From NCBI RefSeq assembly GCF_050948175.1, contig NW_027490138.1, forward strand, positions 1,240,001 through 1,304,000: a DNA stretch of 64,000 nucleotides. Direction: 5' to 3'. The stretch comes from Xylocopa sonorina (taxonomy: Eukaryota; Arthropoda; Insecta; Hymenoptera; Apidae). The notes below the pieces were generated by a model that saw nothing but the letters and a program-made list of their open reading frames with translations, did not search any database and was not told the DNA's origin. Below, piece after piece: positions 37,174-48,600 of the stretch. Positions within the stretch are counted from its first letter, which is position 1. Every line of letters starts with the position of its first letter. Both the position numbers and the translations under genes were made by a program.

Positions 37174-37878
37174 TGTGACGTGGTGACGTCACAAGGCTCG
37201 CTAACCCCCCCCCCCCTGCTTCGGTTAGACTAGCTCCCAGATCACCACCCATGCGAGAAGCGCGACACGGACCATTGCGATAGCTGTATTTGCGTGGAGC
37301 GTGAGATACACGATGGTAGAACCTTACCCCCCCCCCCCCCCCCCCCGTTCGTTTCTCTCTCTCCGTTCGACGGATAAGACTGGCGAGCTGATGGAAGAAG
37401 CGACCCATGAAACGCCTCTTCGGCGGATAATAAGACCGCAGGTTCGCGGAAGGGCTGTGCGCCGAGATAGCGTGACGGGCTCGACGGTGGAGGAGTCGGG
37501 AAGTGAGCAAGAAGAGACCCTGAAGCCGGAAGGATACGATCCAGAGCTCTGCAACGATAAGACCGCTGCCATAGTCAATGGAGACAAACAGGATGGTTCT
37601 CGGGTGTGAGAAGGACCTCTACCCCTCCCCTGAGCCCATGGAGAGGAAAACTCAAGATACGCAGCGGAATTGCAGGTGAGCCGTGGAAAGCGCGGCGCGC
37701 GACACGCGCCGCAGTTCAAATAATCCAGAGGACCCCCTCTAGACACGCCAGAGGGGGCGATCAGGGAAGATCCACCGATCCACCGATCGATGCCCCGAAC
37801 AATACCGAAGCGTATGGCCCTACCCCATCAAGGAGCCCTAAGGAGGATCTAAGGGGATCCGAAGACCCCCAGCAAACC

Positions 37879-37885
37879 TATATAA
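37879..37885 (+). promoter_or_regulatory. Candidate TATA box of the solo LTR
   Basis: TATATAA in the middle of the LTR, about 65 bp upstream of the GA tract. The position is plausible for an LTR promoter, but no start site can be assigned. Confidence 0.4.
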
Positions 37886-37944
37886 TGAGCTAGCCAGCAC
37901 GAAGACAGCCTCTTATTCTTCTGAAAGACTTAGCGACTACTTAG

Positions 37945-37981
37945 CGAGAGAGAGAGAGAGAGATAGAGAGAGAAAGAGAGG
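37945..37981 (+). repeat. GA microsatellite in the solo LTR
   Basis: (GA)n with two interruptions (GATAGA and GAAAGA). Confidence 0.9.
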
Positions 37982-38522
37982 TAGACGGACTGAACGAGAT
38001 CCATACTTGTTGGAAACGAGAACGTGAGTCCTTATACGCTAAAGCGTCCCATTTGTTCCCTGCCGCAATTGTGATATCGCGTATTGTAATTTGTATTGTA
38101 TAACGGGTGGTGATCCCCGGTCATTCGCGGCGTGTCGTATACCCTTTTGTAATACCGCGTCGAGGCAATCTAGAAAGAAGCCGTGAGTTCAGTATCCCGC
38201 GACCCTAATTTGCGCACACGGCTAGTAGCAGTCGAGCGAAAGAGTATTTCGAAATTTCGAGGGTTATCTTACACCGGGTTTCCCCGGGTTGCGTGGTTTA
38301 TTAGTTTTTGCTACTTCTTGAGTAGCTGGCGCCCAAAAAGTCCCAGCCTCGCAGCTTCGAAATACTTGCTGGATAGGAAATTTATTGCTCTGTACTTCTC
38401 GTTGCCGAAGCACGCGGATATTCTGTACCCCGATATAACCCCGGACTAAACTTCTGGATACCCCGTTAGTATTGGTTCTATATACCCTTTTCTTGCGGAT
38501 TGTAACGGGAAAAACCGTCACA

Positions 38523-38526
38523 GTAC
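38523..38526. other. GTAC target-site duplication, right, of solo LTR
   Basis: Second GTAC copy, followed by TTAATTATACATGACTGC as in core A, apart from one base. Confidence 0.93.
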
Positions 38527-39077
38527 TTAATTATACATGACTGCATAAAAAGGATGTCATATACTTTTATAATCAATGCGATATAAGAATATAAAACGAT
38601 GAACTATCCACTCCCATAAGGAGTAAAAACAATGTTTGGTACGCAAAGTTCATTGCAAAATATAATCAAGCAGTTAATATATCAAATCACTGCACACAAT
38701 AAATCACTGAATGTATAATGATATGAATAGTAAGAAAAACATATTTACCTGTTAGATGTTTATAAATTCAAATTTAAAAGTCCAAGTAACATTTAATATA
38801 TTATTGTTTAACAAGGTGATTTAATATTGTTTCAAATAGGCGTGCAGAACAAGCTCGTACTTCTGTCAATGTAATTTCATTCGAAAAATACAAAGGATAA
38901 AGGAAATATTCTCCAATATATAACATATATAAATCAACTGATGCAAGAGAGAACACTCTATCTCGGTGTAACGAGACCGGGGCGTCATCCTGCAGTAATC
39001 GTATAACGCCTGTTCCTAGATGGTGTAGAGAGTGAATGTGGAGGGTGAAAAGCATAAAATAACAACAATGTAACTAA
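38527..39077. other. Core B remainder right of the LTR
   Basis: Matches 19862-20413 of core A. The minus-strand frame at 38801-39055 shares only its last 26 residues with the core A frame (NEITLTEVRA...LNHLVKQ) and is otherwise shifted, so I do not call a gene. Confidence 0.6.
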
Positions 39078-39248
39078 AGAGAAAGAGAAAGAGAATATGT
39101 GGAAGCATTGCATTTATTAAGAGGAAATCCTAGAAATATCAAACAACAGATTATATACCATACTGTAAGGGTAAGGTACAACGAAATAGACGATATCGTG
39201 AGAGAAACTAAAAAAATCGAGAAACCTAAAAAGAAAATAATAATTTAG
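39078..39248 (+). other. Exon-like open stretch, 56 codons, core B
   Basis: Colinear with 20414-20584 and equally open, ending in TAG at 39246-39248. Substitutions relative to core A include E to V in the HTVRERY segment and L to P with E to K near the end. There is no indel or stop, which weakly favours past coding. Confidence 0.3.
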
Positions 39249-39410
39249 ATTGAGCGAATCAATATCACTGATCCCGGCAAGCTTAATGGAAAACGCATAA
39301 CGATGAATCGGTTAGAGTATAAGATAGATGTTGGTCGCGGTTTGAGTGGCCCTGGGAATCCTTTGCCCGCATCTGGGCAGGCAGTAGGATGGTGGAGAGC
39401 CTGCCCTCCT

Positions 39411-42400
39411 GTTGCTTGGATCTATAGAATTCACATTCTATTGTAGAGTAGAAGCAGATAATTATAATGCTTTTCATAGAAGATTACAGCTTACTTAATT
39501 CGAAACGTTGAAATGAGATGAGTCATGGCATTGTATAATGCATTAGTACTCTATTGTCTCGACATGTAGACACTACGAAGGGCAATCCTGTTGCATGGAG
39601 CTGTAGAATTTACATTCTTATGAAGTTTTAAAGCAGATAAGCATAGAGCTATGCATAAGAGATTACAGCATTCTTACTTTGAAACGATGAAATGGGATGC
39701 GCCAGCGCATTGCATGGAGAATTCTAGCTCGATTGCTTTAACAGACAGACACTACGGAGCGCCATGCCGTTGCATGGAATTAAATAGTTCACATTCTATT
39801 GAAGACCTCTAACAGTTAAGCACAATGTTATGGATATATGATTACAGATTCTTTGCATTGAAACGTTGAAATGAGATGCGACATCGCGCTGATTGAAGTA
39901 TTAGAAATGTCTTGCTTGGACACGTACAGATCTTATCATGAAACATTGTAGTGGGATGCGATATCGCGTTTCAACAAGCATGAGAACACTATTGCTACGA
40001 TACGTAGACATCTACAATCGCTATTTCCTAGCATGGATGTGTCGAATTTACATTCTTTTGAAGTCAATACGAGGTATACGTGACACTCCGCAATGAATAT
40101 TATACCTCAACATGAAACATAGGAATGAGAGGCGATATCGCGGTATAAGAAGCATTAGAACTCTATTGCTACGATACGTAGACATCTGCAAGTGCTATTT
40201 CCAAGCAAGGAAGTGTCGCATTTACATTCTTTTGAAGTGAATGCGATGTATACATAACATTGCACAATGAATACCATATCTAATCATGAAACACAGAAGT
40301 GAGATGCGATATCGGGTTTTAACTAGCATTAGAACTCTATTGCTACGATAAGTAGACATTTGCAAACGCTATTTCCAAGCATGGAAGTGTCGCATTTACA
40401 TTCATATGAAGTGTAGACGAGGAATACACAACACTTCGCAACGAATATTATATCTTATCATGAAACATTGAAGTGGGATGCGATATCGCGTTTTAACAAG
40501 CATTAGAACTCTAATGCTACGATACGTAGCCATCTGCAAACGCTATATCCTAGCAAGGAAGTGTCGCATGTACATTCATATGAAGTGTAGACGAGGAATA
40601 CACAACACTTCGCAACGAATATTATATCTTATCATGAAACATTGAAGTGGGATGCGATATCGCGTTTTAACAAGCATTAGAACTCTAATGCTACGATACG
40701 TAGCCATCTGCAAACGCTATATCCTAGCAAGGAAGTGTCGCATGTACATTCATATGAAGTGTAGACGAGGAATACACAACACTTCGCAACGAATATTATA
40801 TCTTATCATGAAACATTGAAGTGGGATGCGATATCGCGTTTTAACAAGCATTAGAACACTATTGCTACGATACGTAGACATCTACAATCGCTATTTCCTA
40901 GCATGGAAGTGTCGAATTTACATTCTTTTGAAGTCAATACGAGGTATACGTGACACTCCGCAATGAATATTATACCTCAACATGAAACATAGAAATGAGA
41001 GGCGATATCGCGGTATAAGAAGCATTAGAACTCCATTGCTACGATACGTAGACACCTGCAAATGCTATTTCCTAGCAAGGAAGTGTCGCATTTACATTCT
41101 TCTGAAGCGAATGCCAGGTATACATAACACTGCACAATGAATATTATATCTTATCATAAAACATAGAAATAAAATGCGATATCGCGATTCAAGAAGCATT
41201 AGAACTCTATTGCCTCGATACGTAGACATCTGCAAACGCTATTAACTAGCAAGGAAGTGTCGCCTTGACATTCATTTGAACTGTATGCGAGGTCTACATG
41301 ACACTTCGCAATGAATATTATATCTTATCATGAAACATAGACATGAGATGCGATATCGCGTTCTGAGAAGCATTAGAACCCTATTGCTGCGATACGTAGA
41401 TATCTGCAAACGCAACTTCCTAGCAAGGAAGTTTAGCATTTACATTCTTTTGAAGTGAATACGAGGTATACATAACACTCCACATTGAAAATGGTATCTT
41501 ATCGCGAAACATACGAATGGGATGCGATATCCCGTTTTAAGAAGGAGTAGAACACTATTGTTTCGATACGTTGACATCTGCAAACGCTATTTCCTGTAAT
41601 GGAAACGTCGCATTTACCTTCTTTGAAGTGAATACGAGGTATACATGACACATCGCAATGAATATTATATCTTATCACAAAACATAGAAATGAAATGCGA
41701 CATCTCGTTTGAAGAAGCATTAGGACTCTATTGCTACGATACATAGACAGCTGTATCGCTATTTCCTAGGACGGAAACGTCGCATTTACTTTCTTTTGAA
41801 TTGAATACTAGGTATACATGACACTTCCCATGAATATTATACCTTATCACGAAACATACAAATGAGGTGTAATGTCGCGATTTTAGTAGCATTAGAAATC
41901 TGTTGCTACGATACGTAGACATCTGCAAACGCTATTTCCTAGCAAGGAAGTGTCGTATTTACATACTTTTGAAGTGAATACGAGGCATACATGGCACTTC
42001 GCAAATGAATATTATATCTTATCACGAAACATAGGAATGAAATGCGACATCTCGTTTGAAGAAGCATTAGGGCTCTATGGCTACGATACATAGGCATCTG
42101 CAAACGCTACTTCCTAGGATGGAAACGTCGCATTTACATTCTTTGAAGTGAATACGAGGTATAAGTGAATACGAGGTATAAGAAACATAGAAATGACATG
42201 CGATATCGCGTTTTATGAAGCGTTAGATATCTATTGCTACGATACGTAGACATCTGGAAACGCTATTTCCCAGGAAGGAAGATTTGCATTTACATTCTTT
42301 AGATGTGAATACGAGGTCTACATGACACTTCGCAATGAATATTATATCCTGTCATGGAACATAGAAATGAATTGCGAGATCCCGTTTTAAGAAGCATTAG

Positions 42401-44061
42401 AACTCTATTGCTTCGGTACGTAGACGTCTGCAAATGCTATTTCCTATAGAAACGAAGTTTCGCATTAACATTCATTTGAATTGTATGCGAGGTATAAGTG
42501 ACACTTCGCTATGAATATGATATCCTATGATGAAACATAGGAATGAGATTCGATATCGCGTTTTAAGAAGCATTAGAACTCTATTGCTACGATACGTAGA
42601 TATCTGCAAACGCTACTTCCAAGCAAGGAAGTGTCGCATTTACATTCGTTTGAAGTGAATACAAGGTATAAGTGAAATTTCGCAATGAATAACAGATCTT
42701 ATCATTAAACATAGAAATGATATGCGATATCGTGTTTTAAGAAGCTTTAGAACTCTATTGCTTCGATACGTAGACATTTGCAAACGCTATCACCTAGCAA
42801 CGAAGTGTCGCATTTACATTCTTTAGATATGAATACGAGGAATACATGACACTTCGCAATGAATATTATACCTTACCGTGAAACATAGAAGTGAGATGGG
42901 AAATCGCGTTTTAAGCAGCATTAGAACACTATTGCTACGATACGTAGACATCTGCAAGCGCTATTTCCTAGCAAGCAATAGTCGCATTTACATTCTTTTG
43001 AAGTGAATACGAGGTATACATGTCACTTCGCAATGAATATCATATCTTATCATGAAACATATAAGAGAGATGCCGTATCGCGTACTAAGAAGCATTAGAA
43101 CTCTACTGCCACGATGCGGAGACATCTGCAAACGCTATTTCATAGCAAGCAATAGTCGCATTTACATTCGTTTGGTGTGAATACGAGGTATACATGACAT
43201 TTCGCAATGAATATTATATCTTATCACGAAACATTGAAATGAAATGCGACATCTCGTTTTAAGAAGCATTAGGACACTTTTGCTACGATAAGTAGACATC
43301 TGCAAACGATATTCCCAGGGATGGAAACGTCGCATTTACATTCTTTTGAAGTGAATACGAGGTATACATGACACTTCGCAATGAATATTATATCTTATCA
43401 CGAAACACAGAAATGAGATGCGATATCGCGATTTAAGTAGCATTAGAACTCTATTGCTACGATATGTAGACTTCTGAATACACTATTTCCTAGCAAGGAA
43501 GTGTCGCATTTACATACTTTTGAAGTGAATGCGAGGTATACATGACACTTCGCAATGAATATTATATCTTATCACGAAACATAGAAGTGAGGTGCGATAT
43601 CGCATTTTAAGAAGCATTAGAACACTATTGCTACGATACGTAGACATCTGAATACGCTATTTCCCAGCAAGGAAGTGTCGCATTTACATTCGTTTGGAGT
43701 GAATACGAGGTATACATGACACTTCGCAATGGATATTATATCTTATCATGAAACATTGAAATGAGATGCGATATCGCGATTTAAAAAGCATTAGAACTCC
43801 ATTGCTACGTTACGTAGACATCTGCAAAAGCTATTAAATAGTTAGGAAGTGTCGCATTTACATTCTTTTGAAGTGAATACGAGGTATACAAGACACTTCG
43901 CAATGAATATTATATCTTATCATGAAACATAGAATTGAGATGCGATATGGCGTTTCAAGAAGAATTAGAGCTCTATTTCTTCGATACGTAGATATCTGCA
44001 AACCTTATTTCCTAGCAAGGAAGTGTCGCATTTACATACTTTTGAGGTAAATACGAGGTAT
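39411..44061 (-). repeat. Satellite array S4, minus orientation
   Basis: Reverse-complement satellite. Positions 39411 to about 39920 match the diverged start of S2 (20748 to about 21262). The array then jumps within GACACGTACAGATCTTATC to near-consensus monomers, so about 1.5 kb of diverged monomers present in S2 are missing. The last monomer before G2 matches the last of S2. Confidence 0.94.
40400..40850 (-). repeat. Triplicated monomer inside S4
   Basis: ATTGAAGTGG starts at 40467, 40641 and 40815, exactly 174 bp apart, with intervening sequence nearly identical, including the rare CTATATCCTAGC and GAGGAATACACAAC. A flanking monomer at about 39935-40110 recurs at about 40805-40985 (offset 870 = 5 monomers). 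Confidence 0.88.
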
Positions 44062-45642
44062 CACGTCCGGTGAAACTATTTTCCGTTGCTCCGGAGGCTT
44101 TACGACACGAGCCTATTTTTCGGTAATTCGGTCCGCGGGAACGCGTTAAGACCGGGTCCGACAATTTCGGCTGACGCGACACTAGCGAAAACACTCGCGA
44201 TATTAAGGGAATGACCCTACCTTTCGATGACTTCTCTCTCGATTTGTACGTAGAAACGGCGTGGAGGATCTTTCGCTGGGATCGTAGCGGATTTCGTTCT
44301 GTTGGCTGCTACGGAAATCTCGATCAGTCGCCAGCGAAGAGGAGAACGGCGGTCGGAATTCAGCGATGATGCTGAATGTGGCAGAATCGGCGTGATGCCT
44401 CGTGGTGTCTGGATCGGAAGGTTCGACGGTCGCTTCGGAAAGCGGCTTCTGGGCTGGTGCGAAGGCAGGTCGCTGGTATACGAGAACTCTCGGAACGCCC
44501 TCCAAATATTCACGCACAAGTGATCGTATGAAATTCTTTCTACTCGCACGTCGCGTTCTTCGCAAACCGGAAGCACGATTCATTCACCAGATTTTCTGTA
44601 CCTTCGACTAAGATCTGAAGGATAAGCGGCGGTCTCAACGTCACAAAGCCGATTTCTATACTCCTTCAATTTGATGAAGATCAACCCCAGTTGTATGGAA
44701 GAACCCGTGGAAGAATTCGTAGTTAAATGTAATGTTAAAAGTAGAACTAGTATTATAAACACTTGATAAAATTAATGGAAGTGGAAATAGTAGACTTGCT
44801 AAAAGAACTTGTACTTGGATATAGTAATGGTAAAAACAAAATGTATTCTAGGTTTAAAGTATACAAGAACTGGAATTATTCTAAGTCTAAGACTAAGTTA
44901 AAATGGAAATAGAAATACGATGCCTGAACCCCACATTGAGGTGGCTAACGATCTAGAACTAGAGGTTTCGACTCCTCGGTAGGAGATCTCGAGTCAGAGT
45001 GTGTGCTCTGGAGACGCGTCTCTGACCTCCTCGGTTCGCGGGGCGCTACGGTCGCGGACGCTCGTGGTAGGGAGATCGCGGTCCCGCGAGTGGGGGACTC
45101 GCGTCTCGAGGCGGAGAGCGCGCGGTCTAGCGAGTGGGGACCCGCGGCTCGTGTTGGGGCTAGCAGCGCATGCCGCTGGCCGGACGCATCTTACTTAGTG
45201 TAACTTAGATCTAGGAATTCTTATATATGCGTCATGATATGGTATGTATGTCCTAGCTTAGAAGTAATATATAGGTTCTATCAGATCCTGTTCCCGGAAT
45301 TGGAAAAGACCCCATTCAGGTGATGGGCTGCGGCTACGTCTTCCTGCAGGACGGAATCCTCGGTGCGAGGGAGATAGGGCTGCCCGTCCTTGGTGCGGGC
45401 GAGATAGGTATACTCGGTGGTGCGAGTGAGACACTGGTGCCCGGTACGAGCGAGACAGGTATACTCGGCGGTGCGAGTGAGGCAGCGGAACTCGGTGTGA
45501 GTGAGCGCGGGCAGGAATGCGCGCGCGAACACTTCCTGTTGCTGGTTCTGCAGGCGAGTTTGGCTGGTTGCATGCGTCCAGGGGTTGATGCTGGGGGGTG
45601 CGAGGAGGTTGATGGGTGGCAGGCAGTACGCCTGACGTCACA
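44062..45642. mobile_element. G2: GC-rich LTR-like segment, longer copy
   Basis: Starts CACGTCCGGTGAAAC after ...ATACGAGGTAT and ends GACGTCACA before AAATGCGACACTTCC. The 44124-44906 stretch is absent from G1. The next 700 bp align to G1, including the minisatellite. TG...CA-like ends (the left perhaps TATCACGTC from TGTCACGTC) suggest a solo LTR, but no target-site duplication is visible because the two flanks are oppositely oriented satellite. Overlapping open frames at 44203-44583 (up to 126 codons on the minus strand) lack family features and are not called. Confidence 0.6.
45353..45512 (+). repeat. 27-bp minisatellite in G2
   Basis: Counterpart of 26155-26312 with the same unit order and a few substitutions. 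It opens 79-131-codon frames on both strands that I attribute to the period. Confidence 0.8.
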
Positions 45643-48600
45643 AAATGCGACACTTCCTTTCTAGGAAATAGCGTATTCAGATGTGTACGTATCGTAGCAA
45701 GAGAGTTCTAATGCTCCTTAGATCGCGATATCGCATCTCATTTCCATTTTTCGTGATAAGTTATAATATTCATTCCGAAGTGTCATGTATACCTCGTATT
45801 CAATTCAAAAGAATGTAAATGCGACGTTACCATCGTAGGAAATAGCGTTCGCAGATGTCAACGTATCGTGGCAATGGAGTCCTAATGCTTCTTAAAACGA
45901 GATGTGGCATTTCATTTCTATGTTTCGTGATAAGATATAATATTCATTGCGAAGCGTCCTGTATACCTCCTATTCACTCCAAACGAATGTAAATGCGACA
46001 CTTCCTTGCTAGGAAATAGCGTCTGCAGATGTCTACGCATCGAGGCAATAGAGTTCTAATGCTTCTCAAAACGCGATATCGGACCTCACTTCTATGTTTC
46101 AAAATAAGATATTATATTCATTGCGAAGTGTCATGTATACCTCGTTATCTCTTAAAGAGAATGTAAATGCGACTCTTCCTTGCTAGGAAATAGCGTTTGC
46201 AGATGTCTCCGTATCCAAGCAATAGAGTTCTAATGCCTCTTAAATCCCGATATCACATCTCATTTCTATGTTTCATGATAAGATATGATATTCATTGCGA
46301 AGTGTCACTTAAATCTCGCATACACTTTATATTAATGTAAATGCGACACTCCCTTTCTATAGGAAATAGCATTTGCATATGTCTACGTATCGGGGCAATA
46401 GAGTTCTAATGCTTCTTATATCGCGATATCGCATCTCATTTCTATGTTTCATGATAAGATATAATATTCATTGTGCAGTGTTACGTATACCTCGTATTCA
46501 CTTCAATGGATTGTAAATACGACACTTCCTTGTTAGGAAGTAGCGTTTGCAGATATCTACGTATCGAAGCAATAGATTTGTAATGCTTCTTACATCGCGA
46601 TATCGCATCTCATTTCTACGCTTCATGATTAGATATAATATTCATTGTGGAATGTTATGTATACCTCGTATTCACTTCAAATGAATGTAAATGCGACACT
46701 TCCTTGCTAGGCAGTAGTGTTTGCAGATGTTTACGTATCGAAGCAATACAGTTCTAATGCTTCTCAAAACGCGAAATCGCATCTCATTTCTATGTTTCAT
46801 GATAAGATATAATATTCATTGCGAAGTGCTATGTACCCTCGTCTACAATTGCAATGAATGTAATTGCGACACCTCCTTGCTAGGCAGTAGTGTTTGCAGA
46901 TGTTTACGTATCGAAGCAATACAGTTCTAATGCTTCTCAAAACGCGAAATCGCATCTCATTACTGTGTCTCATGATTAGATATAATATTCATTGCGAAGT
47001 GTTACGTAATGCTCGTCTACACATCAAGTGATTGTAAATGCGACACTTCCATGCTAGAAAATAACGTTTGCAGATGTCTTTTTATCGAAGCAATGGAGTT
47101 CTAAACCTTCTTAAAACGGGATAACGCATATCAATTCTATGTCTCATGATTAGATATAATATTCACTGCGAAGGTTCATGTATTCACTTCAAAAGAATGC
47201 AAATGCGACACTACCCTGCTGGGAAGTAGGGCTTCCAGATGTCTACGTATCCTAGCAATGGAGTTCTAATGCTTCATAAATCAAGATACCGCTTCTCATT
47301 CCTATGTTTCATGATAAGATATAATATTCATTGCGAAGTGTTATGTATACCTCGTATTCACGACAAGTGAACGTAAATGCGACACTTCTTTGCTAGGAAA
47401 TGGCGTTTGCAGATGTCTACGTATCGAAGCAATAGAGTTCTAATGCTTCTTAAAACGCGATGCCGCATCTCATTTCTATGTTTCATGATAAGATATAATA
47501 TTCATTACGAAGTGACATGTGTACCTCGTCTACACTTCAAATGAATGTAAATGCGACACTTTCTTGCTAGGAAATAGCGTTGGCAGATGTCTACGTATCG
47601 AAGCAATAGAGTTCCAATACTTCTTAAAACGAGATATCGCATCTCATTTCTATGACACCTGATTAGATATAATATACATTGCGAAGCGTTACTTATTCCT
47701 CGTATTCACTTCAGATGAATGTAAATGCGACACTTCTTTGCTAGGAAATGGCGTTTGCAGATGTCTACGTATCGAAGCAATAGATTTCTAATGCATCGTA
47801 AATCGCGATATCGCATCTCATTTCTATGTTTCATGATAAGATATAGTATTCTTTGTGCAATGTTATGTATACCTCGTATTCACTTCAAAAGTATGTAAAT
47901 GCGACACTTCCTTGCTAGGAAATATCGTCTGCAGATGACTGCGTATCGTAGCAATAGAGTTCTAATGCTTCTCAAAACGCGATATCGAATCCCGATTCTA
48001 CGTTTCATGATGAGATATAATATTCATTGCGAAGTGTCATGTATACCTCGCATGCACTTCAAATGAATGTAAATGCGACACTTCCTTGCTAGGATATAGC
48101 GTTTGCAGATGTCTACGTGTCGAAGCAATAGAGTTATAATACTTCTTAGAATGGGATATTGCATCTCTTTTCTATGTTTCATGATAAGATATAATACTCA
48201 TTGCGAAGTGTCATATATACATCGTATTCACTTCAAAAGAATGCAAATGCGACACTTCCTTGCTAGGAAGTGGCGTTTGCAGATGTCTACGTATCGAAGC
48301 AATAGGGTTCTAATGCTTCTTATATCGCGATAACGCATCTCATTTCTATGTTTCATGATAAGATATAACATTCATTGCGAAGTGTTATGTATACCTCGTA
48401 TTCACTTCAAAAGAATGTAAATGCGACACTTCCTGGCAAGGAAGTAGCGTTTGTAGATGTCTACGTATCGAAGCAGTAGCGTTCTAATGCTTCTTAAAAC
48501 GAGATATTGCATCTCTTTTCTATGTTTCATGATAAGATATAATATTCGTTGCGAAGTGCTATGTACTCCTCGTCTACACGTCCAATGAATGTAAATGCGA

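Larger units (their letters stand above)
37174..38522 (+). mobile_element. Solo LTR, Ty3/Gypsy-type, 1349 bp, core B
   Basis: Begins TGTGACG and ends CGTCACA (a perfect 7-bp terminal inverted repeat with TG...CA), flanked by 4-bp GTAC duplications, and absent from core A. There is no internal gag or pol sequence, so it is a solo LTR left by recombination, or a non-autonomous element. Inside are a CRE-like TGACGTCA (37184-37191), poly-C runs of 12 (37205-37216) and 20 (37327-37346), a TATATAA box at 37879-37885, a GA microsatellite (37945-37981) and TGGCGCCCAA at 38327-38336. Open frames at 37148-37893 on both strands follow from GC content and are not called. The superfamily is assigned from the 4-bp duplication and termini only. 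Confidence 0.85.

Noticed and set aside
37148..37893. Frames of 95-140 codons on both strands of the solo LTR
   Set aside because: They include poly-C-encoded homopolymers (poly-Pro or poly-Gly), overlap one another, and fall inside an LTR. There are no gag, protease or reverse transcriptase motifs.
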